Shown here in pieces: positions 19,516 to 28,570 of a stretch of DNA of 64,000 bases. Numbering within the stretch: the first letter of the stretch is position 1; each line of letters begins with the position of its first letter. The position numbers and the translations under genes are program-made. The stretch lies in assembly GCA_021927905.1 (NCBI GenBank), contig BLLK01000057.1:248001-312000 (forward strand), given 5' to 3'. A model generated the notes under the pieces. It saw only the letters and a program-made list of their open reading frames with translations, was not told the DNA's origin and did not search any database. Source of the DNA: Chaetoceros tenuissimus (Eukaryota > Bacillariophyta > Thalassiosirophyceae > Chaetocerotales > Chaetocerotaceae).

Positions 19516-19755
19516 TAATTTTATTTGAATCAAATTTTTTATGTGAATGTTGTTGAACTGAGATATAAAATGAAACCGTTTTTATAACGGTCATGTCAAA
19601 AAAGTATCTTTTAGACTTCATTCTTCAATTGGATGAGAAACAAAATAAAGCAAAAGAAGAAACCTCTATGAAACTATTGATGCTTCTCCTATCTATCGAC
19701 GCATTTTTAATCGATAATTGATTAAACTCTTGATTTATCAGATGCAATAGAAAGC

Positions 19756-21075
19756 ATGAGGATTCAGACGGAGGAATGGCGGCGGTTCATTCCTGGAGTG
19801 AGAATGTATAGAGGAAAAAAGACTCTCTTTTATAACGGAGAGATCATACGAAGAGATCAGATTACGGACACTAGAAATGAGAGAGACTCTTGGCAAGTCA
19901 TCATGGTGTTACCAGGAGTGGAAGTGATTCCTGAACGTACTTTCTATGGTTGTTTAAGGGTCGAAGTAGTCATTATGGCTGATACAGTCAAGAGAATTGA
20001 AAATCAGGCTTTCTATGAATGTCGTAGTCTATTTTTTATCAAGCTTTCAAAAAATCTTGAGTACATTGGGGAATTGACATTTTATCACTGTAATTCTTTG
20101 ACTTCAATCTTTATCCCGCAATCTTGTATAGAGATTGCTAGGGACGCATTTCGTTGTTGTAAAGAATTGATTATTTTCAGTGTACCTCAAACTACAGAGC
20201 TTGGAGTAAATGTGGTTTGGGACACAGCATTGATAAGAGCATCTCCATTTGGATTAAATCAATTTGGTGGTTATGAAAAAGAAATTAATTCTCGTGTCAA
20301 TAATTGGTTGAAGAATAGACACAACAAATATCCACTTCACAAACTCTGTTGTAATGAACAGCCAAAACCTGATTTACAAATACACAACAACATTAATTGG
20401 TTTCAGAAAGATGGCTGTGGCTTGATGCCTGTTGATTATTTTATAGCCAATTATGGCGAAGATGAGCATATTCATTTTTTGCCTCGATATGTCCAGCACT
20501 TGATTAAGAATAGAAAGCTTGACGTATTGAAGGAACTAAGTACAGGTGAAATTATAGCAAGACAAATAATGTATCTTGAGTCCCAAATTGTGGAGAAAGA
20601 TGAAATAATTTCTACCTTCGAGAAAGGCAGAGACTATGGCATGTCAGTCAAGTTGCTAGAAGATGAGATCAAATGCTGCCTATGTACAAATAAGTTTTCT
20701 ACGGATATCAACTCTACACTACCGGAGATTCGAAGATTCTTACCAGTTCTAAGTCGAGCAGCCTGTCCACATTACTTTTGCAAAGGATGTATCGAACAGA
20801 CACAACTTGCAGCTGCGGACAATGCACCTCAAAATAAACTGCCGAAATGGCTAAAGTGCATGATATGCAAACGCAAGACAGCATTTTGTCCGGAAGACCC
20901 ATTCTATCACTTGAAACTGATAGAACTGCTGGAACGTGCACGTCGATTACATCCAATTGATGTGAAAGTAGAAGAGGGACAGGAAACTATAGAAAGTGGT
21001 TCAAACTCTAACGACGATAGGCCCTCCAAGCGGCAAAAGGTTACAAATGTCGCCATCAAAAAGGAAATGGAGTAA
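19756..21075 (+). CDS. BspA-like LRR protein with C-terminal RING-type zinc finger (LRR-a)
   Basis: 439 residues. The N-terminus starts with the family block EEWRRFIPGVRMY and YNG; residues about 50-170 are LRR_5 repeats (VEVIPERTFYGC, VKRIENQAFYEC, LEYIGELTFYHC, CIEIARDAFRCC). The usual ankyrin-like tail is replaced: after a degenerate HKLCCNEQ segment comes a helix and then a RING-like cluster, CCLCTNKF...CPHYFCKGC...CMICKR (about 300-375). This suggests ubiquitin ligase-type function with the LRRs as binding surface, which is inference. A Lys-rich end KRQKV...KKEME may be a nuclear signal. Convergent with the 6TM-A gene 195 bp downstream. Confidence 0.8.
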   Translation: MRIQTEEWRRFIPGVRMYRGKKTLFYNGEIIRRDQITDTRNERDSWQVIMVLPGVEVIPERTFYGCLRVEVVIMADTVKRIENQAFYECRSLFFIKLSKNLEYIGELTFYHCNSLTSIFIPQSCIEIARDAFRCCKELIIFSVPQTTELGVNVVWDTALIRASPFGLNQFGGYEKEINSRVNNWLKNRHNKYPLHKLCCNEQPKPDLQIHNNINWFQKDGCGLMPVDYFIANYGEDEHIHFLPRYVQHLIKNRKLDVLKELSTGEIIARQIMYLESQIVEKDEIISTFEKGRDYGMSVKLLEDEIKCCLCTNKFSTDINSTLPEIRRFLPVLSRAACPHYFCKGCIEQTQLAAADNAPQNKLPKWLKCMICKRKTAFCPEDPFYHLKLIELLERARRLHPIDVKVEEGQETIESGSNSNDDRPSKRQKVTNVAIKKEME

Positions 21076-21269
21076 AGTTAAATTATAATCAATCTTTTCA
21101 TTACATTTGGTATCTCAACTCTTCATTTACAAATAGGAATCACGCCATCACAGTACTTAGAGGCTAGTCTATCGGCTTCATCCTTGATAAAGTCAACTTA
21201 TATAAAACGTTAAATTACTTGCATTATACTAAATGTAGATGTATGAGATTAGTGTGAAAACTTGTCGAG

Positions 21270-22508
21270 TTAAGGAAGCTGTTGTTCCTCATCTTTAGAG
21301 ACATTCTGAACTTCATTAGATCCTTCATCTAAATCAATTGCAGAAGATTTGCTGCTTACTGTCGCTGAATCCTCCTCATCTTTAGAGACATTCTGAACTT
21401 CATTAGATCCTTCATCTAAATCAATTGTAGAAGATTTGCTGCTTACTGTCGCTGAATCCTCCTCATCTTTAGAGACATTCTGAACTTCATTAGATCCTTC
21501 ATCTAAATCAATTGCAGAAGATTTGCTGCTTACTGTCGCTGAATCCTCCTCATCTTTAGAGACATTCTGAACTTCATTAGATCCTTCATCTAAATCAACT
21601 GCAATAGAATTGCTGCTTACTGTAGCTGAATCCTCCTCATCTTTATAGGCATTCTGAACTTCATTAGATCCTTCATTTAAATCAATTGTAGAAGATTTGC
21701 TGCTTACTGTCGCTGAATCCTCCTCATCTTTAGAGACATTCTGAACTTCATTAGATTCTTCATTTAAATTACTAATCTTGACCATTTGCAGACTTGTCAA
21801 ATTCAATGCTTTGCTATAGATTGCAAAAGGATACAATAGTGCGTGGACTGTGTAGAAGACGGATCCTGTGGTCAAGAGCACAGCTATAGTTGGTGGATAA
21901 TGATCCGAATAGACCCAATATGTATAGTTGCCTGCTACATCCTTCGAAATGATGATACCTGCTACCATGAAGAAAACAGATCCGAGGGAGGCAATGAGGT
22001 ATGTACAAATTAAAAAGCGCCCTCCTACTCGCAATGAGTGTGCAAGATGGACTTGTCCAATAGCCGTAATTATACCACCTGCGATCCAAAAGCCTGCTTC
22101 AACATAGTCTGAATTTGAATAGTAGTAAACGTCTGTCCGATAACTATTACGCACGACTATGAGTTGATACATGGAAGCAATGAGAAGCAAAACGCTACCA
22201 AGAGCATGAATCATTGTAGCAGCAACATTTCGGAAGGTAAATTCCTTATTGATACCAAACGCTTCTAGAATGATAGAGATGAAGAAAAGAATGGCACCAG
22301 TTATGAGAATACCATTCCTAAGATCATCAAAGCATCTCTCAATTACTCCCCAAGACTTGTAGGGACTATGAATCAGTTCACAAATGTGATAAACTTTACC
22401 CATTTGATCTGGGTGTCGAAACACTGACCCAACGATGAAGCAGACACCAAAGAAAAGCTTAGTGAGTGTTGTTAAGATGATTACTCTCAACTGTGTAGAG
22501 CACATCAT
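21270..22508 (-). CDS. Six-TM membrane protein with 29-residue repeat tail (6TM-A)
   Basis: 412 residues, the best preserved intronless member of the 6TM family. Membrane segments: TM1 VIILTTLTKLFFGVCF, TM2 ILITGAILFFISIILEAF, TM3 ALGSVLLLIASMYQL, TM4 FWIAGGIITAIGQVHLA, TM5 TYLIASLGSVFFMVAGII, TM6 VLLTTGSVFYTVHALLYPF. The Cys-containing loop after TM1 recurs in relatives. After TM6 comes LTSLQMVKI and then about six 29-residue acidic repeats built on EGSNEVQNVSKDEEDSATVSS. The family resembles no named transporter to me. It faces LRR-a end to end. Confidence 0.78.
   Translation of the reverse strand: MMCSTQLRVIILTTLTKLFFGVCFIVGSVFRHPDQMGKVYHICELIHSPYKSWGVIERCFDDLRNGILITGAILFFISIILEAFGINKEFTFRNVAATMIHALGSVLLLIASMYQLIVVRNSYRTDVYYYSNSDYVEAGFWIAGGIITAIGQVHLAHSLRVGGRFLICTYLIASLGSVFFMVAGIIISKDVAGNYTYWVYSDHYPPTIAVLLTTGSVFYTVHALLYPFAIYSKALNLTSLQMVKISNLNEESNEVQNVSKDEEDSATVSSKSSTIDLNEGSNEVQNAYKDEEDSATVSSNSIAVDLDEGSNEVQNVSKDEEDSATVSSKSSAIDLDEGSNEVQNVSKDEEDSATVSSKSSTIDLDEGSNEVQNVSKDEEDSATVSSKSSAIDLDEGSNEVQNVSKDEEQQLP
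21287..21795 (-). repeat. 87-bp in-frame minisatellite, about six units
   Basis: CCTCATCTTTA recurs at 21287, 21374, 21461, 21548, 21635 and 21722, exactly 87 bp (29 codons) apart. Units are nearly identical except the fifth (TATAGGC variant) and encode the Ser/Glu-rich tail of 6TM-A. Confidence 0.9.
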
Positions 22509-22743
22509 TTTGAAAACTCGTTGAAACTATTTATGAAGATTTTTGTTTTTGTGTAGTACGGTAAAAGGTGCGAGGAAGAAAATATCACAAAATACAAAAG
22601 CGTCACGGTATAATAATGGCGGAAGAAGAGAGGCTTCGCCATTTCATTGAGTATCAATCGCTACTTCAACATTATATGAAAATGTTAATTTACTTGAATA
22701 TGGATGTATGTAAGTAGTGTGTAGACATGTCTAGTTAAGAAAA

Positions 22744-24229
22744 TTACTGTTCCTCCTCGTCTTTAGAAACATTGTGAATATCATTTGATTCTTCTTGCAA
22801 GTTGACTGCATTAGGATTGCTGCTTACTGCCGCTGAATCAGAATCAACTCCATCGGACGTGGAAGCTATCAACTTTTCGTAGGTTGCCATTGGATGTAAT
22901 AGTGCATGGTTAAAATAAAACACAGATCCACTAATCATGAATCCAACGACTGTGTTTACATATTCGTTCATACTACGAAAATCATTCATGTCTACATTTC
23001 CCACTGCTTCTAACATAAGGATGCCTCCAATCATTAGCAAAAATGAACCAAGTATTGCAAAAGAGTATGTAAGTGTTAAAAACAACGACCCATCTGAACT
23101 CCTCGTCTGCCAGGCCCAGACAAAATAAGCATGACCTAGGCATGTAGCGAGGCTACCAAAGATCCACAAACTAGCCTCGATGTCGTCAGGGCTATTGACA
23201 AAGAAAAGGAAATATCTATCTGTATAGAGAACTTGATACATGGAAGCAGCTATGAAGACGATGCTTCCAATGATACAGACAGTCGTCGCTGCAGTAATGT
23301 TCACATTCGTGAAAATATTATTTACTTGAAAAGCCTCGAGTATAATCGAGAAAAGCAGCAGAATTGCGCCAGAAATGAGGAGACCTCCTTTTAATTGTAC
23401 CCAACATTTAAAAGTAGAGAGTTCACCTCCTAAACAGAATTTAATTGCCTCATCATACTGGTTAGTATGATGATACACCCAGCCCACAGTGAAGAGCAAA
23501 CCAAACCCAAATTTCGTCAAAACTATTAGAAATAGACCAATCTTTACGACTTGCAGACTTGTCAAATGTAATGCCTTTTTGTAGAGTGCAAATGGGTATA
23601 AAATTGCATGGATTGTATAGAAGATGGATCCTATTATCATGAGCACAGCTATCGTAGTAGGTGGATAATACCACTTGTACAGAAATACCAAATTTTCATA
23701 GTCCTTCATTACTTCTCTTAAAATAATGATTCCTGCAACCATGAAAAAAATAGATCCAATCATTGCAATGAAATATGTGCATACAACAAAATATCCTTCT
23801 ACTCTCATTAAGAAGGCAAGATAGACTTGTCCAAAGGATGTAAAGAGACCACCACAGCTATCAAAATCCTGCCTCGCTAAGAAAGATTGACTTTTCAAAT
23901 TGCTCTAATTCCGGTTCTACTGGTCCATATAGATGCCTGAGTATTAGAAACTGGCACAAAACGGAAACCATCAGAAAAAGGCTTCCCAGAGCATTTAGAA
24001 CTGTAACAGCAATTCTTCGGTAGGTGAGTGCCTCATTTCCACCATAAGCTTCTAGTATTATCGAGATTAAGAAAAGAATAGCACCAGTTACGAGGAGTCC
24101 ATTTCTTAGATCATCATTGCATTTCATAAGCTTATTCCAAGACTTGTAAAGATGAGGCTTCCCGTAAAGTTTCCAGCATGTGAAGAACGGCTCCTCTATT
24201 TCATCAGGATGGCGAGACAGTCTGAACAA
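22744..24229 (-). pseudogene. Fused double 6TM gene, N-terminally truncated and frameshifted (6TM-B)
   Basis: Two 6TM units in one sequence. Unit 1 (24229 to about 23560) starts inside the family without an ATG or TM1 (FRLSRHPDEIEEPF), holds TM2-TM3, and breaks near 23875: the conserved EAGFWIAGG block reads GATTTTGATAGCTGTGG, apparently missing two bases, so the frame stops and resumes shifted. After its TM6 the peptide KKALHLTSLQVVKI leads directly into TM1 of unit 2 (LFLIVLTKFGFGLLF), which is complete to TM6 and ends in an acidic tail (SNDIHNVSKDEEEQ). In 6TM-A the same LTSLQ(M/V)VKI lies after TM6, so the fusion is a unit duplication. The 384-residue part from 23898 is an open frame. Confidence 0.7.
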
Positions 24230-24339
24230 TACATAAAGTAAATATTTCGAGTATGTTTGAAGTCTTTATTTTATCAGATTTGATGGGTGAAACAGTTTGA
24301 ATATTATATAAAATAAGCATAGATTTACTAGTACTAGTT

Positions 24340-25698
24340 CTACTGTTCAATTCCCGTACTCTCCCAAGTTGACAACACTTCATAGACAAATGCTTGTGAA
24401 AACAGTGTATCAGGGTGATCTGGAAATAGTACTTGCTGGGCAAAAGCCAAGTGCTGAATCTTTTCTTTGATTTGAGCATCAGTCAGAGACATTAATTTTC
24501 GAAAAACAATTTCAGCATCTTGTAGCAGTTCCTTTTCATCGATAAACACCGCATAGTCTTGCATATGAAGAATATGTTTCATTATTGGTGCAACATGAGG
24601 GAGCGTATCACTGACAATAACAGGGATACATCCTAATCGTATGGATCTCCATAGTGAGTGAGACTTGGGGGTATCTCCTCGTATCATAAGACAGAACTTG
24701 CTTCTACCATATTCCTTTTGCCATGTATTTGCATGTTTTAATCCCAAGCCAATACAGCTCTTTGGAAATTTATCTAGAATGATGTTTGTAACAGGAGCAT
24801 GGCGGTAGATCGTTGAATTCCATAGTGACTCTCTCATCCTTGTCTGGTAGAATACCAGGTTGGTAGAAGTATGAAACTTATCCAATGAAGCCAGTTTCAG
24901 CGGGAAAGTTTTTACACTATCTCCTAAAGTAAAGGATATCGAATATTTTGAAAGAGGAGGTATCTCTTGTTTTAAAGTAGAAAAGAAATCGTTAAAGTCA
25001 AACCCTTTTTTAATGCTTTTCTCCACTGAATGAGGATCCCAACTCTGGATTGGAGTCATGTTGTATAAGGCGTCATAGATGAAGTTGCCATGGAGTTTGG
25101 TATGAATCCCTACTTTCTTTACATAAGATCTTCGATAAAGAGAATATATAGATGCAAAGATGACATGCTTATGTCCTTTGTTTTCTATAAAAGGTTGTTG
25201 CCGAAGCAATTCTTCAAAGGCGACTTTTGCCATCTCATTTCGATACTTTGTTGATCTTGAAAGTGAGAGTCTACTGAAAGGTATTGGAGGAATGAATATC
25301 TCTGCTTCGTCTTGATCAAAAGTCCTCAAGTGTGACTTCTGCAAACTTTCTAGAGATTCTTCGTCTCGTATAATTTCGTAACCATATCGTTTAAATTGAT
25401 GAAATTGCGGATGTGCTAGCTCATCTTTTGCATGTGGACCTGGTAATATCATACTGGTATTGTTGGAAATGAAAAACCTATTTTGAATGGCGCGCAATTT
25501 TGTAATCTTTGCAGCTATTGGAAGATATCGGAAGTATGACATTGTAAGGTTGTATGAAGATTCAAAACTGGTAGAATAGAACCTTGAGGAGAAGAACAAA
25601 TATACCAGTGTTCCTAAATAAAAGATTGGCAATAATGTCACAGTTCTTTTATTCCTCAAAATAGGCTTTGCAAGTATCGATAAGGAAGAGTAATTCAT
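24340..25698 (-). CDS. Exostosin-family (GT47) glycosyltransferase
   Basis: 452 residues. A single N-terminal membrane anchor (about 22-38, VTLLPIFYLGTLVYLFF) gives a type II Golgi topology. The C-terminal part has exostosin-type features: DEAEIFIPPIPF, an NIILDKFPKSCIG linker, EYGRSKFCLMIRGDTPKSHSLWRSIRLGCIPVIVSDTLP, the usual nucleotide-sugar binding pattern (FCL..G...S..R......G.IPVI), and a helical end. It probably transfers a sugar in glycan synthesis; donor and acceptor are unknown. No intron is needed. Its upstream region carries AAGATGCGACTAAAACAT (25857-25874), close to the element upstream of MYND copies 2 and 3. Confidence 0.82.
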   Translation of the reverse strand: MNYSSLSILAKPILRNKRTVTLLPIFYLGTLVYLFFSSRFYSTSFESSYNLTMSYFRYLPIAAKITKLRAIQNRFFISNNTSMILPGPHAKDELAHPQFHQFKRYGYEIIRDEESLESLQKSHLRTFDQDEAEIFIPPIPFSRLSLSRSTKYRNEMAKVAFEELLRQQPFIENKGHKHVIFASIYSLYRRSYVKKVGIHTKLHGNFIYDALYNMTPIQSWDPHSVEKSIKKGFDFNDFFSTLKQEIPPLSKYSISFTLGDSVKTFPLKLASLDKFHTSTNLVFYQTRMRESLWNSTIYRHAPVTNIILDKFPKSCIGLGLKHANTWQKEYGRSKFCLMIRGDTPKSHSLWRSIRLGCIPVIVSDTLPHVAPIMKHILHMQDYAVFIDEKELLQDAEIVFRKLMSLTDAQIKEKIQHLAFAQQVLFPDHPDTLFSQAFVYEVLSTWESTGIEQ

Positions 25699-26217
25699 TT
25701 GTTAAAAGGTTCATAGTGTTTAAAGGTTAAATAGATTCTTGTGTGATCGTGAAGAGATGAATCGAACTACGAGTATATGGTCGAGAGAAAAGAGAGCACG
25801 TTTGCAGGCTTCGCGTTTTTTGTGAGTATAGAGTCGAAGCAAAATTTAGAAAAATGAAGATGCGACTAAAACATCACCAGAACTTTTGTAGCTAATATTT
25901 CAAATATAGAAAGATGTAAATCTATTGAAGTTCACATTATGGAAGATGGGTCAGCTGTTACGTAAAGACGAGAATTGAAGCAAAGAGTGGATAAAAATAG
26001 AGGCAGGCAGGATATCATGATAGAAAGATAATAGTGAGTAAGTTTGATTACTGATCGATAAATGTACTACTTCAAACTAACTATTTTCGTTTTTCATTAT
26101 ACTTTTCGGGATACGTAGTTTAGAGAAGCAAAATAGAGTATTTTCATTTGTGGCCACTGCTTCTCTTAACATGAAAGTATGAAACATATATGTTATATCA
26201 CAAATAAATGAGGCAAT
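25699..26217. other. Upstream region of the glycosyltransferase gene
   Basis: Contains AAGATGCGACTAAAACAT at 25857-25874, 160 bp upstream of the ATG, and otherwise AT-rich sequence with no gene recognised. The right part is the 3' flank of 6TM-C. Confidence 0.45.
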
Positions 26218-26971
26218 CTAACATCCCTCTTCGTCTCTGAGATTGTCTAGAGTTACGGCAGGATTCTCTTGATTGGTGTTCACGTCCTTAATCTTTTTGT
26301 AGGTTGCAATTGGATACAAAACTCCGTGCATAATATAGAAGACAGAGCCCGAAATCATTAGTCCAGAAACCAAATCTACGTATTCAAGTTCATCGTGAGT
26401 TTGAAGGTATTCTTCTATTACATCATCTATCATCATGATACCTGTAACCATAAAGAGAAAAGATCCAAGAGTAGCACTGAGGTACGTTACTACCATAAAA
26501 AGCCCTTCTGATCTCAATACATATGCATAATATGCCTGTCCAAGAGCTGTGATGAGGCCACTAGCGATCCAGAATCCTCCCTCAAAATTTGGATGATTAA
26601 ATTCAAAATAAATAAGACCTGCTCTAAAAACAAGAATTGGATACATTGAGCTGACAATTAGGAAAAGACTCCCAAGTGCATGAAACAAAGTAGGGACAGT
26701 AGACACATTTGTTTGGTCCAAAGGCCTCAAGAAGAATAGAGAAGAAGAAGAAAATCGCTCCTGTAATAAGTAGTCCACTTGTAAATTCAATGTAACAGAA
26801 AAAATTTTCAAACGAGGAGTCTTTTCCAATATCTTTACAGAATTCCACCGCTTCATCCGATTGACCTGTGTGGTAAAATGTTGCTCCTGTTGTGAAGAAG
26901 ATGCCGAACGCAAGCTTTGCGATAGTTGTTAGGACAAGGAGTAGAAATGGTGTGGTAGTGCTCATACTCAT
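26218..26971 (-). pseudogene. 6TM family member with one frameshift (6TM-C)
   Basis: Starts MSMSTTTPFLLLVLTTIAKLAFGIFF (TM1) with a Cys-bearing loop, then TM2 (LLITGAIFFFFSILLEAF). At GPNK near 26733 the frame shifts: the upstream frame reads into unrelated sequence and the other continues NVSTVPTLFHALGSLFLIVSS (TM3) through TM6 (MISGSVFYIMHGVLYPI) to an acidic end. Both halves are otherwise clean, so this is either a very recent lesion or an assembly error. The intact version would be about 250 residues. Confidence 0.7.
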
Positions 26972-27512
26972 TTTCGGTCAATAAGAATTGGGGTGATAAG
27001 ATATATAAATGTATCTTTCAAAACATCATAATCTCTTTCAGAGATTGCTTTTCAATGGTTCGCGCTTTGAATTCTACGAGTAGAACAATCTTTTTGTCAC
27101 AACGTTAAACTTGACATCTTGACCGTTAAACAGAATAATTGCATGGGAATTAGAAGACTGACACAGGTCAATTGGTATGAGAACGGTCATTGGCTACCAT
27201 CATGTCAATACTAACGAAGAAAAGGTTCGCCATTTTCATGGTTCATGGTACCTTCCCATTTCATCGCTATCATTTCATACCACAACCAACAAAAAAACAT
27301 CACTCTCTATCCTTTAACTCATAGTGCACTCTTCAAATACAACAGTGCTATTCAACTTTTAATCATGGGTACTCTCCTTTTTCAAGAGTCCCTTCCGCGC
27401 TCAAGAAAACGAAGATGGTTCATTCTCACCTTCTCCTTTCACTTTATTAGTTGGTACATCTGATAAAACAAAGTACAAAAGGCAGAAACTAGCAGCTACA
27501 TATCAAGGGACC
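26972..27512. other. Region between 6TM-C and the DJ-1-like gene
   Basis: 541 bp. It likely holds the 5' exon or leader of the DJ-1-like gene, because that frame is open back to a TAA at 27360-27362 without an ATG. I could not fix the exon. Nothing else recognised. Confidence 0.4.
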
Positions 27513-28229
27513 AAACCAATTCTCGTCGTGTGCACTGATGAGAGAGATTTGAAAATGGAAAATGGGACCAACTTCTCGACTGGCAATCACCCTGTAGAAA
27601 CCTATGTCCCTATGCTACACATGAAAGATGCAGGATTCAAATTCGATGTAGCAACTGAACATGGATCAAGCGTGTGCTTTGAAATGTGGGCATTTCCAAA
27701 GAAGGACGAGAATGTGAATATTTTTCACGAAGAAATGAAAGAGATTATGTCAAAGCCCAAGAAGTTGTCTGAAATCGCATCCCTCAATGACTACTCTGCA
27801 ATCTTTATCCCTGGAGGCCATGGTGCCATGATCAATTTACCATTTAGTAAAGAACTTGGAAGGCTATTGCATTTAGCCCACGATCAAAGTCTTCCGACGG
27901 TTACACTATGTCATGGCCCAGGTGCTTTACTCTCTACTGCAGCCGACGGCTTGGGAAAAGATTTTGTTTACAAAGGATACAAAATCATGTGTTTCACAGA
28001 TAAAACTGATAAATTCACACCATCTGTTGGATATTTACCTGGAGCAATGCCATGGAAATGTCAAGAAACTCTCGAAGAAAAAGGAATTCAGGTTCTAAAT
28101 TCAAGCGAGAGTGGAAAAGTTTATCAAGACCGGGAGCTCATCACCGGTGATAGTCCCGATGCTGCAAACAATCTTGGTATTCTGGCTGCTCCGATTCTTG
28201 TAGAGTATGCAAATAAGTACAAAATGTAA
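27513..28229 (+). CDS. DJ-1/PfpI family protein, Hsp31-like
   Basis: Homology starts at KPILVVCTDERD (first beta strand) and continues YVPMLHMKDAGFKFDVATEHGSSVCFEMWAFP, IFIPGGHGAMINLP, the nucleophile elbow TLCHGPGALL with the catalytic Cys, GYLPGAMPW, and the end TGDSPDAANNLG, matching the Hsp31/HchA branch of class I glutamine-amidotransferase-like proteins. Such proteins act as glutathione-independent glyoxalases or in stress protection. The first in-frame ATG (27555) would remove the first beta strand, so translation probably starts in an upstream exon; the 5' end given here is the start of homology, not a proven start codon. Ends at TAA. Confidence 0.82.
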   Translation, partial: KPILVVCTDERDLKMENGTNFSTGNHPVETYVPMLHMKDAGFKFDVATEHGSSVCFEMWAFPKKDENVNIFHEEMKEIMSKPKKLSEIASLNDYSAIFIPGGHGAMINLPFSKELGRLLHLAHDQSLPTVTLCHGPGALLSTAADGLGKDFVYKGYKIMCFTDKTDKFTPSVGYLPGAMPWKCQETLEEKGIQVLNSSESGKVYQDRELITGDSPDAANNLGILAAPILVEYANKYKM

Positions 28230-28570
28230 AGTGTGAAAGAGGCTTAGGGAAGTTTTGAGAATTTTTTATTTTTCGTTCAGATGTTTACTCCGTGGAAGTT
28301 TTGAGAATTGTATACTTTTCATTCATATGCTTAATTACAGTTTCTTTTCGATATCCTCCAATTTTTTCATAACTGGGAATGGCACTACTATGTTCACTAC
28401 TATCGTTGAATTCATCTACAATTTTAAACAATTACTCTTTAAAACTAGTAATCTAGCATTCTTCTTCATCTTTGAGACCGCCTTGGTGGAAATAACACTA
28501 ACAGTCCTATATAAATATGCAATCACAATTGTTTTGAATCTATTCTATTTTTATACAATTCTATATTTAT
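28230..28570. other. Intergenic, convergent ends
   Basis: 341 bp between two genes pointing at each other. AT-rich, with GAGAATT repeated around 28257 and 28302. Nothing recognised. Confidence 0.4.

Noticed and set aside
21287-21795. CRISPR-like array (regular 87-bp units)
   Set aside because: There are no distinct spacers; units are contiguous, in frame and coding, in a eukaryotic gene.
27420-27455. 33-bp GT-AG intron (GTTCATT...TTTATTAG) upstream of the DJ-1-like gene
   Set aside because: Too short for an intron here (others are 58 bp or more), and skipping it does not supply an in-frame start.
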